Shown piece by piece: positions 5,805-12,772 of a DNA stretch of 13,852 nt (position 1 is its first letter; each line of letters begins with the position of its first letter). This DNA is from Thermoproteota archaeon. Lineage in GTDB: Archaea > Korarchaeota > Korarchaeia > Korarchaeales > Korarchaeaceae. The stretch covers positions 1 through 13,852 of the forward strand of contig WAOH01000110.1 of the NCBI GenBank assembly GCA_015521385.1. The letters run 5' to 3'. The notes beneath the pieces were generated by a model. It was not told the origin of the DNA. It was given only the letters and a program-made list of their open reading frames with translations, and searched no databases. The position numbers were made by a program, and so were the translations under genes.

Positions 5805-7739
5805 CTAAAAAGTTGAGGAGTTTCCCCTCAGATCCGGGGGCAGGAACTCCTCCATGAACCCGTCGAGGAACTCGTCCAGATCCATCGACCCCAAGTTGCC
5901 CTTGCCCTTGCGCCTCACCGCCACCTTGCCTGACTCGACCTCCCTGTCACCTATCACTAGGAGGACGGGTACCTTCTCCAGCTCGCTCTCCCTTATCCTG
6001 TATCCGAGGGTCCCTCTGGCGTCGTCCAGATCGGCCCTCACTCCAGCCTCGAGCAGACGCTCCAAGACCTCCCTCGCCCTGTCCAAGTGCCTCTCAGCCA
6101 CGGGCAGAACCCTCACCTGCACCGGGGCAAGCCAGAGGGGGAAGTTCCCGGCGTAGTGCTCGAGCAGTATCCCGAAGAACCTCTCTATGGAGCCGAGGAG
6201 GGCCCTGTGTATCATGATGACGGTCTTCTCGCTTCCATCAGCGTCCACGTAGGTGACGTTGAACCTCTTGGGGAGGTTGAAGTCCAGCTGTATCGTGCTC
6301 AGCTGCCACTCCCTCCCTATCGAGTCAACGAGCTTCACATCTATCTTGGGTCCGTAGAAGGCAGCCTCACCCTCCATCACCTCGTACTCGTAGCCCTTCT
6401 TCCTCAGAGCCTCCTCTAAGGCGGACTGAGCCCTGTTCCAGTCCTCCTCACTTCCCATGTAGTCTTCCGGGTGCCTCGGATCCCAAGTGGAGATCTCGAC
6501 CTTGAACTCGTCGAAGCCGAAGGACCTCATCAGGTACTCGTCCAGCTCTATGACCCTGAATATCTCCTCCTCCAGCTTCTCGGGAGTTGTGAAGATGTGA
6601 GCGTCGTCCTGAGTGAATCCCCTGGCCCTCAGCAGGCCGTGCAGCACCCCGGACCTCTCGTACCTGTACACCGTCCCAAGCTCGAACAGCCTCATGGGGA
6701 GCTCCCTGTAGCTCCTCCTCTTGGACTTGTACACGAGTATGTGGAAGGGGCAGTTCATGGGCTTGACCGCGTGCTCTATCCCCTCCTTCTCGAACACGTA
6801 CATGAAGTCCCTGTAGTAGTTAAGGTGCCCCGAGGTCCTCCAGAGGTTGGTGTAGGCTATGTGGGGTGAGTACACGAGCTCGTATCCCCACTTCAGGTGA
6901 ACCCTCACCAGGAAGTCCTCTATCACCCTCCTTATGCGCGCTCCCTTAGGGTGCCAGATCACCAAGCCGGGCCCTATCAACTCCGAGGGCATGGAGAAGA
7001 GGTCAAGCTGCGGGCCCACTACCCTGTGGTCCCTCTTCCTTGCCTCCTCCCTCATCTTCAGGTATCGTTTCAGCTCCTCCTCTGTGGGGAAGGATATCCC
7101 GTACACCCTCTGCATCACCGGGTTCCTCTCATCCCCCCTCCAGTAGGCGGAGGAGGCGTGGAGCACCTTGAGGGCCTTCACGTACCCGGTATAGGGGAGG
7201 TGGGGCCCCCTGCACAGGTCCACGAACTCCCCCTGCCTGTAGACCGAGACCGCATCCTCGTCCATCTCCTCGAGGAGCTCGACCTTGTACACCTCGCCCA
7301 TGCTCCTGAACAGCTTGATGGCCTCCTCCCTCTCCATCTCCTCCCTGACTATGGGGAGGTTTTCCTCGACTATCCTCCTCATCTCTCCCTCTATTCTCTC
7401 CAGATCCTCGGGGGAGAAGGACCTCCCACCGAGATCGAAGTCGTAGAAGAAACCCTCCTCTATGGCGGGACCTATTCCCAGCTTCGCCTCCGGGAAGAGC
7501 CTCTTCACCGCCTGGGCCAGTATGTGGGAAGAGGTGTGCCAGTAGGTCTCCCTGCCCTCGGGGGAGTTGAAGTCAAGCACCTCTATCGTTCCCACTCCCT
7601 CGCGAACGATCCAGGTGAGGTCCACGAGCCTGCCGTCCACCTTCGCCACTAGTCCCGACTCGGGGGGGATCTGCTCGAGTATGCTCCTCCCTATCTCGGC
7701 CTCCAGCTCCCTCTCATCCGGCAATCTCAGCTTTACCAT
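5805..7739 (-). CDS. thrS: Threonyl-tRNA synthetase, bacterial-type with editing domain
   Basis: Class II synthetase that charges tRNA-Thr, 644 residues from the chosen start. Domains in order: TGS (about 1-58); the SAD/N2 editing domain with His68 and His72 in HTSSH and Cys176/His180 in CRGPH, all four residues needed to hydrolyse Ser-tRNA-Thr; the catalytic core (about 240-535) with zinc ligands Cys330 (MNCPFH), His381 (DAHIF) and His511 (MIHRA), motif 2 around FELGTVYRYERSG and motif 3 around HRALLGSIERFFGILLEH; then the anticodon-binding domain. All key residues are intact. Most archaea use a ThrRS with a D-Tyr-deacylase-like editing domain instead, so this version is notable. Start: ATG 7737-7739 has GGAGGTG ending 6 nt upstream. 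A GTG at 7746-7748 is part of that ribosome-binding site and is less likely. Confidence 0.97.
   Translation of the reverse strand: MVKLRLPDERELEAEIGRSILEQIPPESGLVAKVDGRLVDLTWIVREGVGTIEVLDFNSPEGRETYWHTSSHILAQAVKRLFPEAKLGIGPAIEEGFFYDFDLGGRSFSPEDLERIEGEMRRIVEENLPIVREEMEREEAIKLFRSMGEVYKVELLEEMDEDAVSVYRQGEFVDLCRGPHLPYTGYVKALKVLHASSAYWRGDERNPVMQRVYGISFPTEEELKRYLKMREEARKRDHRVVGPQLDLFSMPSELIGPGLVIWHPKGARIRRVIEDFLVRVHLKWGYELVYSPHIAYTNLWRTSGHLNYYRDFMYVFEKEGIEHAVKPMNCPFHILVYKSKRRSYRELPMRLFELGTVYRYERSGVLHGLLRARGFTQDDAHIFTTPEKLEEEIFRVIELDEYLMRSFGFDEFKVEISTWDPRHPEDYMGSEEDWNRAQSALEEALRKKGYEYEVMEGEAAFYGPKIDVKLVDSIGREWQLSTIQLDFNLPKRFNVTYVDADGSEKTVIMIHRALLGSIERFFGILLEHYAGNFPLWLAPVQVRVLPVAERHLDRAREVLERLLEAGVRADLDDARGTLGYRIRESELEKVPVLLVIGDREVESGKVAVRRKGKGNLGSMDLDEFLDGFMEEFLPPDLRGNSSTF
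5806..5811 (-). promoter_or_regulatory. TATA-like box for the DUF998-like gene
   Basis: On the minus strand this reads TTTTTA, centred 26-27 bp before the ATG at 5782. It overlaps the stop codon (5805-5807) of the upstream threonyl-tRNA synthetase gene. The spacing matches the leaderless promoters elsewhere in the window. Confidence 0.45.
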
Positions 7740-7880
7740 GGTAGACACCTCCTCAAGGAGACGGGGTCCCGCCTCAGGGGATCGGTGATGCGGTTTCTCC
7801 CAATTGACGAGAGATCAAGGAGAGGGTCACGGGGACATGGGAGAAGTTTCTCGATCCCTCCTCAGCGAGATCACCTCTCC
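7740..7880 (-). promoter_or_regulatory. Probable structured 5' leader of thrS
   Basis: If transcription uses the TATA box at 7900-7907, thrS has a leader of about 135-140 nt. On the RNA strand, GAGAA (7852-7848) pairs with TTCTC (7845-7841), while TTCTCCC (7846-7840) can instead pair with GGGAGAA (7802-7796). Just before the start, CTCC-TTGA-GGAG (7761-7750) forms a small hairpin over the Shine-Dalgarno GGAGGTG. The 9-mer TCTCCTTGA occurs twice (7823-7815 and 7761-7753). This suggests translational control, but purine/pyrimidine-rich sequence pairs easily by chance. Confidence 0.35.
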
Positions 7881-7899
7881 GCCTTCACTCGATCTTCAA

Positions 7900-7907
7900 T
7901 TTATAAA
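7900..7907. promoter_or_regulatory. Palindromic TATA box between thrS and the Fe-S gene
   Basis: TTTATAAA reads the same on both strands and lies in the 277-bp divergent gap. It could direct thrS leftward (start near 7877) or the Fe-S protein/flavoprotein operon rightward (start near 7930), or both. The rest of the gap (7908-7980) holds only minor hairpins such as CCCC-ACC-GGGG (7920-7930) and CTCGA/TCGAG (7931-7948). Confidence 0.5.
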
Positions 7908-7984
7908 GGTATCTGGATTCCCCACCGGGGCTCGAAACCGCCCTCGAGATTTGAGCCGTACTCTTTGGCCGGATCCGTTCCACG

Positions 7985-7991
7985 TTAATAA
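7985..7991 (+). promoter_or_regulatory. Second TATA-like box, close to the Fe-S gene
   Basis: TTAATAA, extended by GTAA, is centred about 27-29 bp before the GTG at 8017. That fits a leaderless or nearly leaderless transcript of the Fe-S/flavoprotein operon. No Shine-Dalgarno motif is evident before that GTG. Confidence 0.45.
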
Positions 7992-8016
7992 GTAAGCGGG
8001 ATGAGTTAGTCACCGG

Positions 8017-9405
8017 GTGAAGGGAACGGCCGTCCCGGAGATAGTGAGGTTCGCCGCTGATAATACCACCTCCGTTGGTGACGTCCTGGGATTGGGTGTC
8101 GAAGAGAGGACGAGGTGGGCGAGAGGCCTCCTGCCCAAGGGTCCAGTGGACGGCACGGTGTTCTACACCGGTGAGATGTACCCCGTGATGGGGTACGCTG
8201 AGGGGGCCTTCAGGGCCCTGAAGAGGCTGGAGGGGTTCATGGACATCAACTCCCTAGCTAGGGTCGGGCCCATCATGAGGAAGCTCGGCATCTACACGGT
8301 GGGTGCCAGGGCCCTATGGGGACGCCTCAACGAGAGGTACGAGAGGGGTCTGAGAGACGCGGTCTACGTGCTGAAGGGCTTGGGAATCGAGGTCGGTTAC
8401 CTCTTCGAGGATGAGCCTCCCTCTGGCGTAGCGCTGCACACTTACGGGCTATTGAGGGAGTTCAAGGAGCACGCTGAGTGGGTCCACCGGAGGTTCAAGG
8501 AGCTGGGCGTGAGGAGGGTGATCACGCTGGACCCCATAGTGGCGACGGCGTTCAGGCTCTACTACCCGGAGTTCGTGGACGGCTGGGATGTGGAGGCCCT
8601 TCACTTCGTCGAGGTCGTCGCGAGGGAGATGGCTAGGAGGGGCGTGCGTTTAAGGCTGGACAGGAGGGTGAGGGTCACCTACCACGATCCCTGCTACCTA
8701 GCGAGGACGTTGGGGGTGGTGGACGAGGTCAGGTTCATCCTCAGCAGGATCGAAGGCGTCGAGTACGTGGAGCCTCCCAGGCACGGGGTGAACACCGGCT
8801 GCAGCGGGGACGGTGGATTGGAGCTCACTCAGCCTCCCCTAGCCAGAAAGGTCTCCTATGAGAGGATAGAGGAGTTGAAGGGTACCGGAGCCGAGAGGGT
8901 CTTCACCTCCTGCCCTGCATGCATAATGATGCTCAGGACGGGCTTCGACACCGTGGGCACGAACGTCAGCGTGGAGGACCTCGCATCCCTGATAGCCGAG
9001 GCGATGAGGAACGGTATCGAGGAGGCGAGCCCGGAGGAACCGCGCTTCACCAGGTACAGGGTGTTCCCAGCGAGCCCCAAGCCAAGGAGCCTTGAGCTCA
9101 GAGATCTGGCCGAGATGCTAGAGTGGGAGACGGATAAGTGCAAGAAGTGCGGTTTCTGCAACGTGGAGTGTCCCACGGCCAAGGCGCTGGACAGGCTGGA
9201 GAGCAGATCAGCTAGAGGCAGGATGACCCTGATAAACTCCCTCGTCAAGGGTGACCCGGTGAGGCCCAAGGCCGTGCTGGACAGGCTCTACTCTTGCGTG
9301 CTGTGCGGGCAGTGCTCCCAAGCCTGTCCCGTCGGCCTTCATGTCCAAGAACTCATAGTTTATGGGAGAGCCTACGCCATATACTCCGGGAAGGCCGGGG
9401 TCTGA
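8017..9405 (+). CDS. CCG-domain / 4Fe-4S electron-transfer protein (HdrD/GlcF-like)
   Basis: Predicted Fe-S partner of the flavoprotein encoded next, 462 residues. The N-terminal half (to residue 225) has no cysteine and looks like a degenerate CCG domain. The second CCG-like domain has Cys226 (HDPCYLAR), Cys262 (TGCSGDGG) and CxxC 299-302 (SCPAC). At 261-262 the usual Cys-Cys pair is Gly-Cys, so its cluster may differ from the non-cubane centre of HdrB. The C-terminal part is a ferredoxin-type double-cluster domain: CKKCGFCNVECP (375-386) and CVLCGQCSQACP (427-438), enough for two [4Fe-4S] clusters. GlcF and HdrD usually have the ferredoxin part first; here the order is reversed. No membrane helix is evident. 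The GTG start is the only one left before an in-frame TGA at 8002-8004, and a TATA-like box lies about 27-29 bp upstream. Confidence 0.88.
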   Translation: MKGTAVPEIVRFAADNTTSVGDVLGLGVEERTRWARGLLPKGPVDGTVFYTGEMYPVMGYAEGAFRALKRLEGFMDINSLARVGPIMRKLGIYTVGARALWGRLNERYERGLRDAVYVLKGLGIEVGYLFEDEPPSGVALHTYGLLREFKEHAEWVHRRFKELGVRRVITLDPIVATAFRLYYPEFVDGWDVEALHFVEVVAREMARRGVRLRLDRRVRVTYHDPCYLARTLGVVDEVRFILSRIEGVEYVEPPRHGVNTGCSGDGGLELTQPPLARKVSYERIEELKGTGAERVFTSCPACIMMLRTGFDTVGTNVSVEDLASLIAEAMRNGIEEASPEEPRFTRYRVFPASPKPRSLELRDLAEMLEWETDKCKKCGFCNVECPTAKALDRLESRSARGRMTLINSLVKGDPVRPKAVLDRLYSCVLCGQCSQACPVGLHVQELIVYGRAYAIYSGKAGV

Positions 9406-9422
9406 TATGGGCAGGTGATGTT

Positions 9423-10808
9423 ATGGGATTCTCGAGGGCGATCTCCGAGATCTCCAAGAGGGTTGGGAGGGAAAAGGTCCTCGTCGAGCCCGAGGACACC
9501 TACGCCTACTCGCTGGACGCGAGCACGGAGTTCAAGCAGGCCCCAGGTGCGGTGGTGAGGATCAGCTCCGAGGAGGACGTGAGAATAGTGCTTGAAATAG
9601 CCGACAGGGAGAGGGTCCCCATCGTCCCGAGGGGAAGCGGTACCTCCCTGACCGGCGCTCCGGTGCCCACGAGCCCGGAGTCCATCGTGCTCGACATGAC
9701 GCCCATGAACAGGGTTGAGGTCAACGTAGACGACGGTTACGTGATGGCGGAGGCTGGAGCCACAGTCCTAGAGGTGGACAAGGCGTGCAGGGAGTACGGA
9801 TTCTTCTTCCCGCCGGATCCGGCCAGCTCGAGGATAGCCACCATAGGTGGCGCCCTAGCTGAGAACGCTGGCGGGCTTAGGGGAGCCAAGTTCGGGGTGA
9901 TGAAGAACTGGGTGCTGGCGATGGAGGTCTACCTCGCTGGGGGGAGGAAACTCAGGATAGGGGAACCCGTATACAAGTGGAGATGGGGCCCAGATCTTCT
10001 CTCCCTCTTCATAGGTTCGGAGGGGACGCTTGGAGTGATAACGAAGGCGTGGCTCAAGATCTATCCCCTCCCCGAGAAGGTCGTCAGGGTCATGGGCACC
10101 TTCGACAGGCTTGAGGACGCCGGCAGGGCCATATCCCAGATCAGGAGGAGGGGCTACGTCCCCATGATGCTGGAGCTCCTAGACAGGGAGACCATAGAGA
10201 TAGTGAACGAGGTCCTGGGCTACGATGTGGAGCTGGCCGAGGCCATGGTGGTGGCTGACGTCGATGGACCGAGGGAGGCGGTCTGGAGGATGGCCAGGGA
10301 GGTGGAGCAGGTCATGAAGGAGAGTGGAGGTAGGACCAGGGCCAGCGATGATCCCGAAGAGATGCAGCAGCTCTACTTGGCCAGGCAGGGGGCCTACGCA
10401 GCCGTGACGAGGGCATACCCGGGCGTGCTACTGGAGGACATCACCGTGCCGCTAAGTAAGCTGATGACCGCTCTCAGGGAACTCGAGAAGCTTAGGAAGG
10501 AGTACGGGTTGAGGATGCCCGTGTTCGGTCACGCCGGTGATGGGAACCTGCATCCAACCATATGCTTCGATCCGAGGAATGAGGAGCAGCTCAGGAAGGC
10601 GAGGGAGATGTTCGTGAAGATCGGGAGGCTGGCCATAGAGCTCGGTGGGGCCATAAGCGGGGAGCATGGGATAGGGCTGGCCAAGAAGGAGCTCTTCCTA
10701 GAGGAGATAAAGGCGGTCAGGGGAGAGGGCTACCTGGAGGTCGTTAGAAGGATAAAGGAGTTGCTGGATCCGAACGGTATAATGAACCCCGGAAAGCTCT
10801 GGTTCTGA
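9423..10808 (+). CDS. FAD-linked 2-hydroxy-acid dehydrogenase (GlcD/D-lactate dehydrogenase type)
   Basis: Flavoprotein of 461 residues in the vanillyl-alcohol-oxidase fold, likely oxidising D-lactate, glycolate or a related 2-hydroxy acid. The FAD-binding domain has PRGSGTSLTGAPVPTS (69-84), PDPASSRIATIGG (131-143) and GSEGTLGVITKAWLKI (198-213). The C-terminal cap has GHAGDGNLHP (369-378), with the histidines of the active site, and SGEHGIGLAKK (412-422). It ends with DPNGIMNPGKLW as in GlcD. It starts 17 bp after the Fe-S gene, and AGGTGAT just upstream of the ATG supports this start; reading further upstream in frame would run into the Fe-S gene. The tight spacing implies one complex. The substrate cannot be fixed from sequence, and alkyldihydroxyacetone-phosphate or 2-hydroxyglutarate relatives remain possible. 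Confidence 0.93.
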   Translation: MGFSRAISEISKRVGREKVLVEPEDTYAYSLDASTEFKQAPGAVVRISSEEDVRIVLEIADRERVPIVPRGSGTSLTGAPVPTSPESIVLDMTPMNRVEVNVDDGYVMAEAGATVLEVDKACREYGFFFPPDPASSRIATIGGALAENAGGLRGAKFGVMKNWVLAMEVYLAGGRKLRIGEPVYKWRWGPDLLSLFIGSEGTLGVITKAWLKIYPLPEKVVRVMGTFDRLEDAGRAISQIRRRGYVPMMLELLDRETIEIVNEVLGYDVELAEAMVVADVDGPREAVWRMAREVEQVMKESGGRTRASDDPEEMQQLYLARQGAYAAVTRAYPGVLLEDITVPLSKLMTALRELEKLRKEYGLRMPVFGHAGDGNLHPTICFDPRNEEQLRKAREMFVKIGRLAIELGGAISGEHGIGLAKKELFLEEIKAVRGEGYLEVVRRIKELLDPNGIMNPGKLWF

Positions 10809-10811
10809 TCA
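10806..10811. other. Abutting convergent stop codons forming TGATCA
   Basis: The TGA of the flavoprotein (10806-10808) is directly followed by the reverse-complement TGA of serS (10809-10811), giving the palindrome TGATCA. There is no intergenic base and no room for a terminator, so either transcript must run into the other gene's antisense strand. Confidence 0.9.
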
Positions 10812-12179
10812 CTCCTTCAGCAGCTTTTTTATCGGCTCGATGACCTCCTTGGGGGCGGCCTCGAAGGGCTCCAAGTACCGCCTCAGGACCTTGGGTATCT
10901 CGACAACGCCGTCCTCGCGCTGGTGGTTCTCCAGTATGGCGCATATCGTTCTGGTGGTTGCCAGCGCCGTGCTGTTGAGCGTGTGCACGAACTCCCTCCT
11001 GCCCTTCCTGTCGAGCTTTATCCTCAGCCTGTAACTCTGCCAGTCGACACAGTTGCTGCAGCTGACCAGTTCCCTGTACCTACCCTGGGCCGGGAACCAG
11101 GCCTCCAGATCGTACTTCTTGGCGGCGCAGGCGCCCAAGTCCCCGGCGGCTATGTTCACTATCCTGTAGGGGATCTCCAGCTGCTGGTATATCTCCTCCG
11201 CATTCCTTATCAGGCGCTCGTGCCACTCCCAGCTTTCCTCCGGCTTGGAGTAGACTATCTGCTCCACCTTGGTGAACTGATGGACCCTGAATATGCCCTT
11301 CGTGTCCTTGCCGTGGGTACCTGCCTCCTTCCTGAAGCAGGGGCTCACCCCAACGTAGAGCCTGGGCAGCTCGTCCTCGGTGAACGTGTCGCCGGCATGC
11401 ATGGCTATCAGGGGGTGCTCTGATGTCGCTATGAGGTACAGGTCCTCGTCCTCTATCTTGTAAATGCTGTCCTTGAACGTCTCCAGATCCGTGACGCCCA
11501 GGTAGTACTGCTCCCTCATCATGTAGGGTGGCAGGACGGGTATGAACCCCTTCTTGGTGATGTGATCAAGGGCGAACATTATCAGGGCCTGCTCCAGCCA
11601 AACTATGTCCTTGAAGAGGTAAAAGAACCTACTACCTGATACCTGAGCTGCTTTAAGCGTGTCTCCCTGCTTAAGCACCAATTCCAGCTCATCAGCGTGT
11701 CCCTTCGGCTCCCAGTCAATCAGCTGATACTCCACATCGAACCCGGAGGTCTCCTCCTTGAACCTCTCCAGCTTGCTCCTCGGTACCTTGGGGACCCCCC
11801 AGAACCTCACGGGAACGTTGTACGTGTCGTCGGGCCCTTCAGGAACTGACTCGTGCACTATGGACGGGAGGGACATCAGGATGGCGTCCCTCTCCTCTGA
11901 GAGCTTCTTAACAAGATCTTCTAGCTCCTTGACTCTGGCACCGAGCTCCTTGGACTTCTTTATCAGCTCCTCTCTCTCATCCGGGCTGGCCCTGGGTATG
12001 GCCCTGTTTATCTCGTTCCTCCTCTCCCTAAGCCTGTTCAGCTCGGTGACCGCCTCTCTCCACCTAGCATCCAGTTCCAGAGCCCTGTCAACCAAGTCCG
12101 TGGGTAAGTATCTCCTCTTCAGGCTCTCTTTGAGGACAGCGGGGTCCTTTCTCAATGCTTCAAGGACGGACCAGCTCAC
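10809..12179 (-). CDS. serS: Seryl-tRNA synthetase
   Basis: Class II synthetase that charges tRNA-Ser (and tRNA-Sec where present), 456 residues, the common (non-methanogen) form. Residues about 30-105 are rich in Glu/Lys/Arg heptads and form the long antiparallel coiled coil that grips the tRNA variable arm. The core has motif 1 at GFIPVLPPYM (211-220), TSEHPL (252-257), motif 2 spanning FRKEAG (282-287) to GIFRVHQFTKVEQ (295-307), and motif 3 at NSTALATTRTICAILENHQ (402-420). It is complete. The start is a GTG; the codon before it is a stop, so the frame cannot extend upstream. A TATA-like box at 12211-12219 gives a leader of about 10 nt. It ends flush against the flavoprotein gene. Confidence 0.97.
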   Translation of the reverse strand: MSWSVLEALRKDPAVLKESLKRRYLPTDLVDRALELDARWREAVTELNRLRERRNEINRAIPRASPDEREELIKKSKELGARVKELEDLVKKLSEERDAILMSLPSIVHESVPEGPDDTYNVPVRFWGVPKVPRSKLERFKEETSGFDVEYQLIDWEPKGHADELELVLKQGDTLKAAQVSGSRFFYLFKDIVWLEQALIMFALDHITKKGFIPVLPPYMMREQYYLGVTDLETFKDSIYKIEDEDLYLIATSEHPLIAMHAGDTFTEDELPRLYVGVSPCFRKEAGTHGKDTKGIFRVHQFTKVEQIVYSKPEESWEWHERLIRNAEEIYQQLEIPYRIVNIAAGDLGACAAKKYDLEAWFPAQGRYRELVSCSNCVDWQSYRLRIKLDRKGRREFVHTLNSTALATTRTICAILENHQREDGVVEIPKVLRRYLEPFEAAPKEVIEPIKKLLKE

Positions 12180-12210
12180 TCAAGACACCAAGGAGGCAAT
12201 AATTCGCTGT

Positions 12211-12219
12211 ATTAATAAA
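12211..12219 (-). promoter_or_regulatory. TATA-like box for serS
   Basis: On the minus strand this reads TTTATTAAT, centred about 36 bp upstream of the GTG start, predicting a leader of about 10 nt. A second AT-rich patch (AATTATT, 12198-12204) is closer and would give a leaderless transcript. Which one is used is open. Confidence 0.45.
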
Positions 12220-12262
12220 CCGTTAGGGGGCGGGCATGTGAGTTGGGTTGGGGGAATGGAGA

Positions 12263-12646
12263 TTACTCCACGTAGAGAGAGAGGAAACCCCCTATACCTC
12301 CCAGTATCGCCCCTATGACGAGCCCGACCACGAAGGCGTTTATCAAAACGATGGCGGAGATCGAGAACATCATGCCCATTGGGATCATGGGGCTCCAGAA
12401 GAGCAAGCCCAGGACGAAGTCCACTACATATAGGATCGCGCCCATGATGGCGCCCCTCTTAATGGCCTCACCCTGATCCTTCGCTATTTCGCCATAGAAT
12501 ATGGAGAAGTAAGAGTAGAGGAAACCGCCGACGAGAGGTCCCAAGACACCTATTCCAGGAATGAGGCCCACTATAAATCCTATCAGGAAAGACATAATCA
12601 GGAAGTTATCCCTCTTGATGAATGTGAGGGAGTCAGCTAGTGCCAT
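12263..12646 (-). CDS. Small polytopic membrane protein, unknown function
   Basis: Product of 127 residues, glycine-rich and strongly hydrophobic, with about four membrane segments (roughly 16-30, 32-50, 65-84 and 92-125, the last long enough for two). The polar loop near 52-64 (GEIAKDQGEAIKRG) lies between segments 2 and 3. The Gly-rich pattern GFIVGLIPGIG...GPLVGGF and the closing GLVIGAILGGIGGF recall small archaeal DUF5518-like membrane proteins, but I am not certain of the family. The start is taken at ATG 12644-12646; GTG 12650-12652, two codons earlier, is equally open. A purine-rich AGGAAGGGAG lies 11-20 nt upstream and a TATA-like TAAGTTAATTAG (12685-12696) before that. It is 83 bp upstream of serS on the same strand. 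Confidence 0.75.
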   Translation of the reverse strand: MALADSLTFIKRDNFLIMSFLIGFIVGLIPGIGVLGPLVGGFLYSYFSIFYGEIAKDQGEAIKRGAIMGAILYVVDFVLGLLFWSPMIPMGMMFSISAIVLINAFVVGLVIGAILGGIGGFLSLYVE

Positions 12647-12684
12647 GCTCACACGCTCCCTTCCTCGGTGAGTATCATCCGGTG

Positions 12685-12696
12685 CTAATTAACTTA
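12685..12696 (-). promoter_or_regulatory. TATA-like region for the small membrane protein gene
   Basis: On the minus strand this reads TAAGTTAATTAG, an AT-rich island in the divergent gap. It predicts a start near 12664 and a short leader of 12-18 nt containing the purine-rich ribosome-binding stretch. Confidence 0.45.
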
Positions 12697-12734
12697 TTCC
12701 ACACGGTTACCCGACGAGCCTGAATTCCGAAATT

Positions 12735-12746
12735 TCTATTTATTTT
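12735..12746 (+). promoter_or_regulatory. TATA-like region for the CLC gene
   Basis: TCTATTTATTTT lies about 27-38 bp before the ATG at 12773, in the same 126-bp divergent gap. Transcription would start near 12761-12766, just at or before the Shine-Dalgarno GAGGAGGG, giving a short leader of about 7-12 nt. Confidence 0.5.
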
Positions 12747-12772
12747 CCGGTGGAGGGGCAAGAGGAGGGAAA

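Noticed and set aside
6897..7652. 251-codon plus-strand reading frame opposite thrS
   Set aside because: It is rich in Pro, His, Val and Leu, as expected from reading the antisense of GC-rich coding DNA; thrS motifs on the other strand are unambiguous.
7785..7860. Possible C/D-box guide RNA beginning at GGTGATGC
   Set aside because: One box-C-like motif is present, but no properly spaced D, C' and D' boxes follow.
7915..7950. tRNA-like fragment around GGGGCTCGAAACC
   Set aside because: The TCGAA core resembles a T loop but flanking bases do not form a 5-bp T stem on either strand, and no acceptor or anticodon arm could be found.
7785..7988. Two overlapping short reading frames in the thrS/Fe-S gap
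   Set aside because: Rich in Arg and Ser with no hydrophobic or motif pattern; they run through TATA-like sequence and probable promoter DNA.
9294..9422. N-terminal extension of the flavoprotein into the Fe-S gene
   Set aside because: It would overlap the second cluster motif of the Fe-S protein in another frame; the ATG at 9423 has a ribosome-binding site and begins at the conserved part of the family.
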